Program-made: the position numbers and the translations under genes
Shown here: positions 52,980 to 64,000 of the stretch, in pieces
Layout: every line of letters starts with the position of its first letter
Position numbering within the stretch: the stretch's first letter is position 1
DNA from: Spinacia oleracea
Lineage: Eukaryota > Streptophyta > Magnoliopsida > Caryophyllales > Amaranthaceae
Direction: 5' to 3'
DNA length: 64,000 bases
Assembly (NCBI RefSeq): GCF_020520425.1
Contig: NC_079491.1
Location: 8,419,143-8,483,142, forward strand
Notes under the pieces: model-generated
Seen by the model: only the letters and a program-made list of their open reading frames with translations
Told to the model about the DNA's origin: nothing
The model's database searches: none

Positions 52980-53230
52980 CATATAGAGGGATCAGTAAAT
53001 GTACTTTGTGACCAACTGCCATGAAGAGGGCATGATAGGCTATATTATGAGCCACCAAATTGTAGTGCCTAAGGAATATGATAGAACACCACTACCCACT
53101 CTAGTTGAATCAATTGAGACACCTCCGTAAGAACCGAAGCTAACTCATGGGGAGAGTTATCATCCACTGAATCGAGTATGATTTTTAGAGATAAGATATC
53201 AGTTTCCACCTCCAATTTATCTTTTATTAA
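52980..53230 (-). pseudogene. LINE RNase H remnant, copy in unit C
   Basis: It matches 56990-57250 closely and carries the same broken RNase H-like coding remnant (VAHN-type motif on the minus strand). It was copied together with the knottin unit. Confidence 0.5.
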
Positions 53231-53399
53231 CATAACAACGAAGATTATATTATAAAATTAGATAAAATTTGTTACGACACTACATAGTGAAATATGACTA
53301 TTACTTTCGTGTTTAAAAACACAAGACAAGAAGGAGCAGGGAACTTTGCCCGCCAAAAATCAATACTTTGCCCGAAAAAAATCAATATTCTCATGAAAA

Positions 53400-53739
53400 A
53401 ACCGTTATAATAAGGACGAAAAGAGATGTCTCTAATGACGCATAGGCTGTGTGGCGCATATATGTACCAATTAAACTCTGACACGAAAAATTACGCCAAC
53501 AAAATATTATCGCAAGTTACGACCTTTATCATCACCCCTCTAATTATTCACAATTGAAAATTAATACTAATACACAAAAAATAGAAACCAAACTTCGTCT
53601 TAATCCAAGAACTACCACTCAAGTCCTTCAAAAAAAAAAAAAAAAAAACCTACCACTCAAAAGACATGCGTAGTGTACAACATACAAGCGTGAAGCGTTC
53701 AATTCCCTCAACAACACCTTCGTCAATTTTATTCTATCT
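53400..53739. other. Fifth, exon-less fragment of the knottin unit
   Basis: It repeats the 3'-flank sequence of the unit (GACGAAAAGAGATGTCTCT, CAAGAACTACCACTCAAG and TCAATTTTATTCTATCT blocks), but no knottin exon is attached. It lies between the 5' flank of C and the 3' flank of D and probably marks a further partial duplication. Confidence 0.5.
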
Positions 53740-53925
53740 TTTTTTGTTTTTTGTTTTTGGTGTTAGCGCCCGGTTCATTCGTAAGGCTAATCCGGATTCG
53801 GGGTGAGTTCTGGGTGGATAGGTTCCTGGTTCCAGTCCCCTCCCAATTGTTGTTGCGGGGATCGAACACGAGTTCTTCCTACCAAGTTCAGCCCCAATCA
53901 TCACTAAACCAACAGACAATTGGTT
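53740..53925 (-). mobile_element. tRNA-derived SINE, young copy
   Basis: On the minus strand it has a box-B-like TGTTCGATCCC and ends in an A-rich tail (CACCAAAAACAAAAAAC). A 16-bp duplication CAATTTTATTCTATCT flanks it (53724-53739 and 53926-53941). The other knottin units have the empty site. The same family is found at 3657-3809. Confidence 0.8.
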
Positions 53926-54298
53926 CAATTTTATTCTATCTCAATTATTGGTTGAGCTAATACAAACATATCGTGGGGTTTGACATTATTTGAGGCGATG
54001 AGGTCAAACCTTTTCCACTAAATCAAATCTGATTTGATTATATATTTCCATACATATCATCATATATTACTAAATGAAAAGGTTATAGTCCGTATATTTT
54101 AATGTACAAATTTTGATTAAAGCTAGAAATAGGTTTAAACAAAGAGGAAACATAATGATACTTGAAATAGGTTTATATATAATTAACAAAAAACGAAAGA
54201 GATGTCTCTTAATTATTATTGACGATAAAATTAACTGCTCCATACATATAGATTCTTGGCTTAATAGAAATTAGCCAAACTTCTTATTCCAAGAACTA

Positions 54299-55099
54299 GG
54301 ATCTTTTACCAAAGTGGCTAATTTTACAATTTTATTTACCAAAATGACTATCTTTTAATTTTATTTCCCAAACTAGCTATTATTTAGATTTTAAACTAGC
54401 TATATTTTAATTTTGATTTTAAAGTAAAAGCAATGAATCGGTCTAAGTTTTTATTTTTATATTGAACCGGTTTGAGCTTTTTTAAAATAGTGAACCGCTT
54501 TGATTTTCTTTTTAATAGTGAACCGGTTTGATACATATTTTTTTTAATAGTGAACCGGTTTGATATTTTAAAAAAAAAAATAGTGAACCGGTTTGATTTT
54601 TTTTAAATAGTGAACCAGTTTGGTTTGAGTATTTAAAAAACAAAATATTAAACTGATTTGGGTTTTAAATAGCCTCAATTGTCTACTTGACCATATTTGA
54701 ATTTGTACCTTCTTTCGTTCATTACCCTATTTATGTCATTTTTTTTTCCTGAGTATCGAGTTCTACTGGGAATACATGTTGCTTTGGACGAATATTAAGG
54801 ACAATGGTTAGTTATGGAGTTATCATATTTAAGTTTACGAAGTTTTTAAATTTAAGTTTAAAGGTTTTAGTGTTTATTAATTCTTTTTTTGTCTAAAATA
54901 AAAAAAATATAAAACTGGTTTACATATATATTAAAAAATAAAAACCAAACCAGTTTAATGGTTTTTTTTTTTTGTCTCAATGTCAAAATAGTCATTTTGG
55001 TAAATAAATAATACGAAATAGCTAGTTTGGGAAATAGAATTTAAAAGTAGCCATTTTGGTAAATAAAATTTTAAAAGTAGCCAGTTTGGTAAAAGATCC
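54299..55099. mobile_element. Non-autonomous MULE downstream of knottin D
   Basis: It has the same family of ends as 51841-52968 (GGATCTTTTACCAAA). A perfect 9-bp duplication CAAGAACTA lies at 54290-54298 and 55100-55108. The empty site is present in unit B (about 46450). The interior (54430-54640) carries an array of a unit of about 19 bp, AATAGTGAACCGGTTTGAT. Confidence 0.92.
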
Positions 55100-55276
55100 C
55101 AAGAACTAACACTCAAGTCTCTTGAGACGTACAACATATGTAGAAGCATTCCATCACCAACACCTTGGTCAATTTTATTCTATCTCGTACATGGATACAC
55201 TAAAAAGTACGGATAATTGGAGTACATATATAATTAACAAAGGGAATTGAAGGTGATGATCGACCCAAATAACCTT

Positions 55277-56158
55277 TTACTGGCATACAAACATCTTAAT
55301 TATAGGATGAGGAACACAAGCGCCGGAACAACATTGTTCTGGAGGTCCGAAACCCGAACATATGGTCCCTGATTTAATACAATTATCTTCAGTAGTCCTC
55401 ATCATCAGATTTTGCTTCAACTTTGAAGCAATAACAGCCCTTTCCACTTCTCTAAGTGATGCCAATGCCTTCACTTCGGCCTCCAGAAGCTCCTCAGTCA
55501 TTATCGATCCACTGCTTCTGGGTTGATATTTCGCATCTATCACACCTGAAAATTCAAATAATTTCAGTCTACATCTACATAAATCGACACATTTTTGTGA
55601 CGGCAAAACGTTACTCCGTGGGAAAATAATTATTGAATTTTATACTCTCCTCCAATTCGGATTAGTTTAAATCTTTAATTTTTAGTTTCGTTACTCTTAT
55701 TAATATTTCATAGTCGTAATATGAAAGTCCTTTATATTTTTGTTACAACACAATTGTAATATTAATCGTTAACCACATGTCTTGAAGTTTGGAGATATTT
55801 CAATTACGATAATTAAAAATATAACAACTAATTAATCTGAGACACAGAGAGTATAAGCCGGTAAGTTTGGAGATGTTATTATAAATAATTAATGCATAAT
55901 AAACTTCAATTCCTCCATTTTCTTATAATAACACCATTTTCACACGTCGAGATCTTGTTATATTAGTCCCGAGTATAATAATTAACATAAAAGATAATTA
56001 TGTGAGGTCTTGTTATATTCTCTTCTGTATACATTTTAAAGGAAATTTAATGGTTAAAAATATACATTAACAAATGTGAAATTAAACTAACTCTATGCAT
56101 ATATACCTGATGTAGCGAGCATGAAAAGGGCAAATACGGCAAATTTGGAGAAACTCAT
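55277..56158 (-). CDS. Secreted knottin peptide precursor, copy D
   Basis: Exon 1 (56158-56107) codes MSFSKFAVFALFMLATS. A 561-bp intron follows, and exon 2 (55545-55277) completes 106 residues. The pro-region (IMTEELLEAEVKALASLREVER) is nearly the same as in copies B and C. The knottin has C-x6-C-x8-CC-x3-C-x10-C and starts C-IKSGTI-C, which is closer to PAFP-S (CIKNGGRC) than the other copies. A TATA box lies about 85 bp upstream. The differences between copies fall mainly in loop 1 and the C-terminal loop. Function is inferred as a secreted antimicrobial or defence peptide. Confidence 0.87.
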
Positions 56159-56892
56159 AATGTTAGCTAAACACTTTTGAGATAAGATTTGATAATACTT
56201 AAGAAGTGTATTTGTTTTGCTCATTTTTACTCATGGCATTGCTCTTATTTATACTACTATTTTCCCCTTTTTTTTATTTTTTCATACAACAATTTTTATG
56301 CATGGCGACGAAATATGACGACATCGTATATCTAGGCCGGGCATGTTTCACGTTTGTAGTATTATTTTGACGTCGGTAAATTGTGAACCACACGTAGTAC
56401 TGTAGTAGGGTATAAGAAATCTATAAAAATAAATAAATCTTATCTTCTCTTTGTCCTTTATTCGTTCGTTTCCTTTATAAGTTGCATTTTAGGAGAACTA
56501 AATGATAAAGTGCGGACCACATTAAAAAAAAACTTACTCTGTATGTGAAAATATTGAGGATAACTTAATTACTCATTTTAGAGATATGAATGACTAAATA
56601 GTGCGTATGAGACCATACAAAATTCAAGTAAGTAAAACTTTAAAAAACCAATGAAGAAACTGATCGATTGGTGCATATTGGAGTAAGTTATCCTCAATAT
56701 CTTGAATTTCAATAACTTTGAGCATTATCTACGAAACTTTACATGGTCATTTCGATTCATTTTATTTGTTGAAAAAATCTCTCATATAGTCATATCAATT
56801 CCAAGATACGTAATCTCGATGACCTCCTTATTGATAGAGGAAACAACGGTACCAAAGACAATTTGTAACGTTGAAGAAATATTGTTGATTAA

Positions 56893-57250
56893 TTAGAACT
56901 GCTCGAGAAAGGGTTGCATTAAGACCAGAATCTTCCCTAATTTGTTGCACAAAGTGTAGATTATTAGTAGCTTTAAAGTCTGCTTCACTTGCCTTCTTCG
57001 CACATAGAGGGATATATCAGTAAATGCACTTAATTTGTGACCAACTGCCATGAAGAGGACATGAGAGGCTACATTATGAGCCACCAAAATGTAGTGCCTA
57101 GGAATATGATAGAACATGCACCACTGCATGCCCACTTTTGTTTAATCAACACACCTCCTTAAGAACCGAAGCTAACTCATGGTGAGAGTTATCATCCACT
57201 GATTCACTGAATCGAGTATAATTTTTAGAGATAAGGCATCAGTTTCCACC
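56893..57250 (-). pseudogene. LINE RNase H remnant, copy in unit D
   Basis: On the minus strand it shows VETDALSLKIILDS and, in a shifted frame, DDNSHHELASVLKEV, then FYHIPRHYILVAHNVASHVL. This is the C-terminal part of a LINE-type RNase H. The remnant has at least one frameshift and no poly-A is seen. It is part of the duplicated knottin unit (see 52980-53230). Confidence 0.6.
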
Positions 57251-57534
57251 TTTAATTTATCTTTTATTAACATAACAACGAAGGTTATATTATAAAATTA
57301 GATAAAGTTTGTTACGACAGTACATAGTGAAATATGGCTATTACTTTCGTGTTTAAAAACACAAGAAAGAGCAGGGAACTTTGCCCACCAAAAATCAACT
57401 AAGTTCCAAGCCGTTCGCTTAAGCCCTATAAATGAACATTAGCCCAAAACCGTAACATAGTTTTAGCAAAATATTCCATCTCCAATACTCGTATAATTTA
57501 TCAATCATAAAATCCTTAGCCATGACCCTTAAAG

Positions 57535-57743
57535 GTTTTGGATCCTTTAGAGTTCTAAAATAAATCTACAAGGTAGAGTTTGAACATCTCAACCATTGAA
57601 TGAAAAATCAATGGTTCATATATTATCTTTCCTAAATTCCCCCTATTTTTTCTCATCAATATGAGCCATTGATTTCAGAATGTATGGTTTAGATACAACT
57701 CTACCTTGTAGAGTTTTATTAAAACTCTAGAGGATCCGGACTC
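57535..57743. mobile_element. MULE-like MITE, 209 bp
   Basis: The ends GTTTTGGATCCTTTAGAG and, inverted, GAGTCCGGATCCTCTAGAG continue as a long imperfect inverted repeat (ACAAGGTAGAGTT on both arms). A 10-bp duplication ACCCTTAAAG flanks it (57525-57534 and 57744-57753). Confidence 0.7.
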
Positions 57744-57770
57744 ACCCTTAAAGACACACAATTAACCACT

Positions 57771-60000
57771 TTTTTTTTTTTGACAATAGCTACAAGAAAA
57801 CAAAACAAACTAAAAGACAGAAAATCCAAATATCCTACATCTATTGGCTACCATGTGAGCATTATGCACCTCATCCCTTGGAACCTTTAGTATTGTGCAT
57901 TGCCGGAAGGTGGAACCCAAGGCCTTGATATCCCCAATAGTACCTATAATTGAGATATCACTTACCTTTCCCATACGCAGATACGAAACAAGGGCAGTTG
58001 AGTCCGTATTAATTCGTATTTGACTAATTTGCCTATTTGAGGCCCAAGTTAGGGCCAGAAGACAAGCTTTCGCCTCAGCATGATCTGAAGAAACTGCTCG
58101 ACCATGTTGACCAGTCGCCACCTCATCTCCTGTTATCCCGTTAGTAGAGACTGTCATTCCCCATCCTGCCTTCCCAGATTTCCTGTCCCATGAACCATCC
58201 ACCTGAACAACAAAGTTATTATGGAACACCTTCTCTCGCCCAATATGAACCATATTGTAACCCGGGGGCTCTTGTGGTCCATCAACTGGTATATTATCAT
58301 TTCGCGCTTTAAATGTACTCACTTCCTATAAATGCCTGTCCATCGCATTCAACACTGCTCTCGGATGTCCCCCCCTCTCCCCCAAATATCCTTGCATTCC
58401 TCATTTTCCACAGACTCCAGAGCAAAGAAATAAAGCTATGAACACGTCCCCCTTCCCATCCATCCTCGCTATGATAAAGCAGGATATAGCTACGTACCCA
58501 TTCTTTTAATGGCCATGTTTCATTTTTCAAGGGGTCAACTCGTAGCGGACTACACATCCAGCTCAAGTATGCCACCGAACAAAACCTCAAAACATGTTGT
58601 AAATCCTCCTCTCGCGAGCCACAATAGCTACATATCGTCTCACAGTTCATACCCCTCCTAGCCAGATTGACCTTAACAGCAAGGCCATCATAAATAATTT
58701 TCCACACAAAATACTTCCATTTGGGTAAAATATTCATCTTCCAAACCAATCGAAGGACCCGCAAATCATGATCATCTAGAGTTCTAGAGTCTTCTAAGCT
58801 CTTCTCCAATAAATATTCATATCCTGAGCTTATCGAAAAAATACCTGATTTGGTATATTTTCAATATCCAAAGTCCTCCACTTCCCCTCTCGGAATTTCC
58901 ATAGCCAAAATGGACCAAGCATCTTTCCAAACAAACCTTTCCCGAATCAAATCTGGCTTCCACGACCAGGTCTCACTCTCTATGAATTCACTAACTCGCC
59001 ATTTCGACGAGGGTCCAATAGGTTGATTTGAACGAACCTCAGGAACCTTACCTCCCACCCAAGCCATACTAGCAGCTAACACCTTTGTCCCCCGACCTAT
59101 TTTCCACACCATTCCATCCCTAAACTTTCCATGGGCTTGATAGAGTCCCTTTCTTCCCCATGAGATTCCCACCCCCCCTACCTTCTTTTCTTCCCAAAAT
59201 ATTATTCCCCTGCCCATCAAAACTTGATATTACCCTCGTTGCTAACAATTGTGGGTTATTTACCAAGCATTGCACTTGCTTAAACAACATCGCATCATTC
59301 AACAAGGCTGCAGCCCTAATCCCCAACCCACCATCCTTCTTTGGCCTTTGAATAGCTCCACGCCCTACCCAGTGCATTCCTTTCTCACCCTTACCTGCCC
59401 AAAAGAACCTAATAACTAGAGAGTCTATTTTATTTGTCACTGCTGCAGGAACCTTTAAACATCTCATCACATGAGAAGCAACACTGAGAAGAACTGATCG
59501 AATTAGGATAACCTTTGTTGGTTGTGAAAGATGAAGGGAGGACCAAGATAGTATCCTATTCTGGATCTTGTCAATGAGAAACTGAAAATCTTGTGTTTTC
59601 CTCCTTCCTAAATCAATCGGTACTCCTAAATGAGTCCCCAACTTTTCAACCTCCCCTACTGCTAAAATATCCCTAAGTTTCCTATTCTAATCCTCCTGCA
59701 TTTGAATTGAAAATTTAACATGGGACTTCTTCGCATTCAAACATTGACCCGAGATACTCCCAAAATCATTGATTATTTTTGTCAAATTAGCGCATGACTC
59801 CTCATTTGCCCTAAAGAATAACATAGCATAGTCAGCAAAGAACAGATGATTAATCGAAGGTGCTCGCCTACAAACTTTTATCCCTGCAAAAAGCCCAATA
59901 TTCTCCCCCAGTTGAAGCATGCGCGAGAGGATATCCATGCAAAATAAAAATAAATAGGGAGATAACGGATCTCCTTGGCGTAAACCGCATTTTGGCTTAA
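57771..60000 (-). mobile_element. L1-type LINE, 5'-truncated and decayed
   Basis: A target duplication AACCACT(TT) lies at 57764-57770 and 60001-60007, and a short A-tail appears as T on the plus strand. On the minus strand it begins inside the reverse transcriptase (CGLRQGDPLSPY). It continues with FADYAML (FADD altered), MGTHLGVPIDLGRRKTQDFQF, a zf-RVT cysteine region (CSYCGSREEDLQHVLRFC) and an RNase H (VVQVDGSWDRKSGKAGWG). The coding sequence is split into about five frames, so there are at least four breaks. It is the same LINE family as 42832-46200 but older. Confidence 0.88.
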
Positions 60001-60007
60001 AACCACT

Positions 60008-61790
60008 TTATTATATATTAAAAAAACATGCTAAAAATAATCTAATCAAAATCTCTGTTTTTTAATTTTTTTTATTATTTATTAAAAGTAGATTAAAGAA
60101 TATGAAGTACAAAATTTGATAGGGAGTAAGACTTTATTAAATTCAATTTTGACCTCAATATTTAAAAGACCTTAAACGAATTTATCTAAATTTATTTTTA
60201 TTAAACACAACTTATATACGGAGTGCTAGTTCAGTAGGAACACTTGATAAGAGGGGGGTGAATTGTTTCTTGTGAACTTGGGTAAGTTTCTTGCGGAATT
60301 TAAACAATAAAGAAATTGTGATCAATAAGCGAAGAAAGATATGAAACTGAGGAACCTTCTTGATCCTAATCAAGAAGAACCTCACAACTCTTTTGTATTA
60401 ATGTAATACCTCTATTACAAATACACTCTTTAACTCGAGTTCCTCTCGAACACGAGTTCCCCACAGCAACCCCCGTCGATTACTGTGCTCCTCTTTCTCA
60501 CTCTGACTTAACTCTAAGTCACTCTTTCTCTCTGACTTAACTCTAAGTCACTCAAGGATAACTCAACCCTTAAACCCAAGATACAATTTGATAGATAAAC
60601 TCTATTACATAATAAAGCTTATAGCAATAAGGAACTCAAGGAACACTCTTTTTGTAAACTGATTCTTTTAAAACGTTTAAGCTCTTTAAGATATATTTTG
60701 TAGAGATCAGTTGTGTTTTGAAAAGCAAAAACTCTTCTCCTTTTATAGTGGAGTTTTACCTAAGGTTGGGTATTCATGTTCCCCTCAACTACCCACTAAC
60801 TGTTACTGCTCAGTAACATGGGCATAGTTGGAGAGAAACAGGGGAAACCAAATCAAAACACTATTTGCACGTTTAAACAGAAATACGTGGAAAGTTTTAA
60901 GGATCATGGAAAATCTTTTGCTTGAGAAACAAGGAGAATGAAAACAGAATCCTATGTTTACATTTATAATTAAATTCATTTTATTTATTAACAAAGATTT
61001 TCTAATTTAAAACTCTTTTATAATTACAGTTAATATATTTCAATTAAAAATGTACCAAAATACTTATGTTCATTTCGTTCTAAATTACGTATAAACATTA
61101 TTAAATACTTACATAATTCCTAAACATAATCGGTGTAGTCTTCATGTTGCACCTCTAGAAGCTTCACTCGAAGTCTTCTAAGTTTGTTCCTTCTCTGGAA
61201 TATCGAGGATCCACATAATATATGAGGATCTCGCCTTAGGAACTCGCCTCGTAAACTTGCTAGATGATTAATTCTTCAACGTAGTGTCTGACATGGATCA
61301 AATACTTGCCTATATTCCACGTTGCTTAGTTTATCCAACTCAGGATCTCGAAACCTAATTTGCAACATAACTTAATCAATAGTCAGGAGTTTGATTTGTC
61401 ATCATCAAAAGTTTCAGGGTCAACACGAAGTATACATATAAATTATCTGAAAATATTTCTTTTTGCTAAAATAAGTTCAAATAAACTGAAATACACCTAC
61501 CATACTTTCAATGTTAATTTATTTCTAGCAATTCACAATTTCACTCTATTCACACTATTCCCATTTTCCAATTCTCAAAATTTTCGGGTTTCTGAATTTA
61601 AAATAAAACTAAAAATGCAATTGAATTTTCTGGGAATTTTGCTTCTTGGGAAAATTTGACAAAGATGTCATCTTTTTGATGGGGTTTATTTTTCTGTCTT
61701 TCCATTTTCTGCAAAAAAAAAAAGAAGACGAGTCAGCTTAATTTGTTTGGCTGTTTTCAGTGGGTGTTGCACTGTGCCAGAATAACCCAG
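60008..61790. other. Repeat-like intergenic region
   Basis: There are no convincing genes. Positions 60230-60700 look like a retroelement end (GAGGGGGGTGAATTG). A 29-bp tandem duplication (CTCTGACTTAACTCTAAGTC unit) lies at 60501-60558. I could not define element borders or family. Confidence 0.35.
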
Positions 61791-62360
61791 ATGAAGCTAC
61801 CTCCTTCTGCTAATCTCTTCTTCAATGAATTGAGCCAAAAACATACAATTCAGGTAACCCAGTTTTTCTTGAATTAACTTATGATTATTACTTTGTTTTG
61901 GTTTTTTAGTAATTATGGTAGATGAATCATTTTTTTGAAGTTTATTTTCAAGGGTTTGCGACATTATTTTCAATTATATTGTGGCAATGTTAGGGGAATC
62001 ATTTCCATTTAATGTTGTTACATGAGATCAGAGATTTGCCTTATGTTTTCCATCTAATTTATGAGAAATTGGTGTGTTTTAAGATAGCTGTTTTATTGAT
62101 TACTAGATTGTGATATGATGATATATGGGGAAATGATCTGTTGAGATTATCCATTTATCCTAGCCATTTTCCTGCGAAATCATCTGTTTCATAGCCATTA
62201 TGTGATTATCCATCTGTTTCAACAGGTCATAGATTGTGATATGATTGATAAGACTCATTGACATTCTAAATCCATCAGAAGTTTGTTTCTGATAAGACCA
62301 TGAATGATGAAATTTCTTTACCAAGTGAATATGTTCACAACTTGATGCTCATTTCTGCAG

Positions 62361-63928
62361 GCTGCTCAGGATGGTGTTGATATAATTACTTATCTATCAC
62401 TCTCAATAGGCATCCTCCAGGATTTGCCACATTCTTCGATCCCCCCTTTTTTTTGTACAAGTGGAAGGAAACACCGGTTCCACAACGTGTGTCTTCCTTC
62501 AGCTCATAGATCTTCACAGTTGGTGCTGCTTCTAATGATAGAGTTTCTAATAACTACATGTAAAGTGAAAATTTTCCATAAGTATCCTGCGTTGATTTTA
62601 TTTTGTTAGAAGTTCAACCTAGTGTTACCTAGTTCCCTAATCACCCCACGAGATGAAAAAGAGAATTATAACATGAAATGTGGTACATTTTGGGTCTAAT
62701 TTAGCAAATTATGCAGCGAATTGCAAACCCATACCCAATCTCATACTAGCGAATCATGTAACAATGGTTCAACCCCACTAGTGATTGCTCCGTTTTCCAC
62801 AAATGGGCGAGAATGTGAGATACTTGGATTATACTGGCTATTCTCACTGTTGAATGGTGCTTGTGATGTATGGCAATTATTTTAGGTCATGTTTCAGTTT
62901 CTATACAGTCTATACAGGTGAAGTGTTAAGAGAAGCAACTGCTTGTTATAATTCACGTCACCAGTACCACTGTTCTTGCCTCCTTCAATCCAGAATTGGG
63001 GGCTGGAACAAATGATGGTCTCATTAACATACAAGAGGATGCTGGCAGTGGCATTACCAATAGGGATTTTCCTTGGTACCTAAAAAGAGTGGTAATAAGA
63101 TTACAGAGCTATTGGATTAGGCCTTGGGGTACGGAAAACATTGTCTAGGTAACTAGTGTGATTTGCATTTTCATGACCTTATATAGAATGTTTGCCGGAG
63201 ATTCTATGTTTGAAGACAGCATCTAATTGATGAACGGACAAAAACTTGAAAAGCCATACCAAGAACCGTATGGTCAGGCTCACAGACTGTTTGCTATGTT
63301 AATCTTTGTACAACCAGTCCACCTCTAGAGATTTGTGTGATTGTGTCTGTCAACTCTGTCTAGAGTTTCGTTGCTTTAGGGTTCTGATTTTAAGATTTTT
63401 TCCTAGATATCCACCTGTAGCTGACACTCATGTTGGGTAGCAAGGAACAATCTCCCGAATCCCATTTTTAATCAACAAGATTCATCAATCATAGCATAAG
63501 TTGGGATCTGTCAGGGTTTGGGATGTATTTCAGGAAGGAGAGACATGAGAAAGCTGTGTTCAGAGAGAGGATTACTCGTTTGCACTGCTGACAACACCAG
63601 TTGTTTTATCCCCCTCTTCTTGTTTGCTTCTCCTATGCATTAATATTCAACAATTTTCTTGTTTTATCCGATTCTTTATCATCTCTGGTCATCTCCATTA
63701 ACATTAAGACTTAAAAGTATGAGGTACTAATGTTTTTATTGCTCTTTTTGGTTCACAGCAGGAACAAATGATACCCTGTACACGTTGATCTCTGCTTCAA
63801 ACGTCTGCCCAAGAACCTCAATGCATCTGGTGTTATGTTTTATTTCGACCCTTTTGTTTCAAGGTTTGAGATAAACCCAACTCCTATGAACATTCCTGGC
63901 ATTATAATTCCATCGACAAGTGATTCAG
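62361..63928 (+). pseudogene. Subtilisin-like protease exon fragments (SBT2-like)
   Basis: At 62361 an AG acceptor opens AAQDGVDIITYLSLSIG, the conserved segment of plant subtilases. The matching continuation (TFFDPPF) is in another frame. At 63759-63928 an acceptor leads to GTNDTLYTLISASNV and, in a shifted frame, LNASGVMFYFDPFVSRFEIN followed by PGIIIPSTSDSG, and then a GT donor. These segments fit the protease-associated part of SBT2-type subtilases. The regions between them lack expected exons (catalytic His region, further coding blocks), so this looks like a decayed gene. It may continue past the window edge. Confidence 0.55.
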
Positions 63929-64000
63929 GTAAATGTTGTACGAGAATCGAGTACAACAAAGCATGTTGCATTCAAGCCATCATACTTACATACATGTCAA

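Noticed and set aside
1-64000. CRISPR arrays, rRNA genes, bacterial-type operons
   Set aside because: None present: the window is plant nuclear DNA with introns, and the regular repeats found are minisatellites or coding repeats.

Overview
This is plant nuclear DNA, most likely from a member of the Amaranthaceae (spinach, beet and goosefoot group). It has many short exons with GT-AG introns, AT-rich spacers and dense small transposons. It also carries a betaine-aldehyde-dehydrogenase-type gene that reads very close to the spinach protein. I could run no searches: family names come from motifs I recognise, and exon borders come from splice signals and reading-frame continuity.

Layout. Positions 1-4800 hold repeats, a Helitron end, two SINE/MITE insertions and, on the minus strand, an intron-less gene for an unusual protein made of RNA-polymerase-II-CTD-like heptads (2475-3389). 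Three housekeeping genes follow. They are a 15-exon ALDH10 aminoaldehyde/betaine aldehyde dehydrogenase ending in a peroxisomal SKL tripeptide (4827-12097, +), a 15-exon GDP-mannose pyrophosphorylase alpha-like gene (13382-19290, +), and an 11-exon DP-E2F-like (DEL) repressor gene (20650-23524, -) with two E2F-type sites in its upstream region. A tRNA-Asp(GTC) gene lies at 25600-25671.

From about 25.8 kb to 57.4 kb the window is a tandemly duplicated locus of small secreted cysteine-knot peptides, all on the minus strand. Three copies look intact (46621-47580, 50123-50980, 55277-56158). Each has a signal-peptide exon, one intron and a second exon coding a pro-region plus a six-cysteine knottin with the spacing of Mirabilis/Phytolacca antimicrobial peptides. 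A fourth copy is a fossil whose parts lie at 28653-30001 and 42545-42596. A Tat-lineage Ty3/gypsy retrotransposon of about 11 kb sits in its intron and a Mutator-like element sits in its second exon. Between the copies lie Mutator-like, hAT, CACTA, Helitron, copia, SINE and LINE insertions. Many have exact target-site duplications and several have an 'empty site' in a sister copy, so their order can be read.

The last part (57.5-64 kb) holds a MITE, a 5'-truncated LINE on the minus strand, a repeat-like stretch, and exon fragments of a subtilisin-like protease that appears decayed.

The genes do not form one pathway. The most noteworthy items are the CTD-like repeat protein, the knottin family with its long conserved pro-region, and the ALDH10 protein with methionine at the position that sets betaine-aldehyde specificity in the spinach enzyme.
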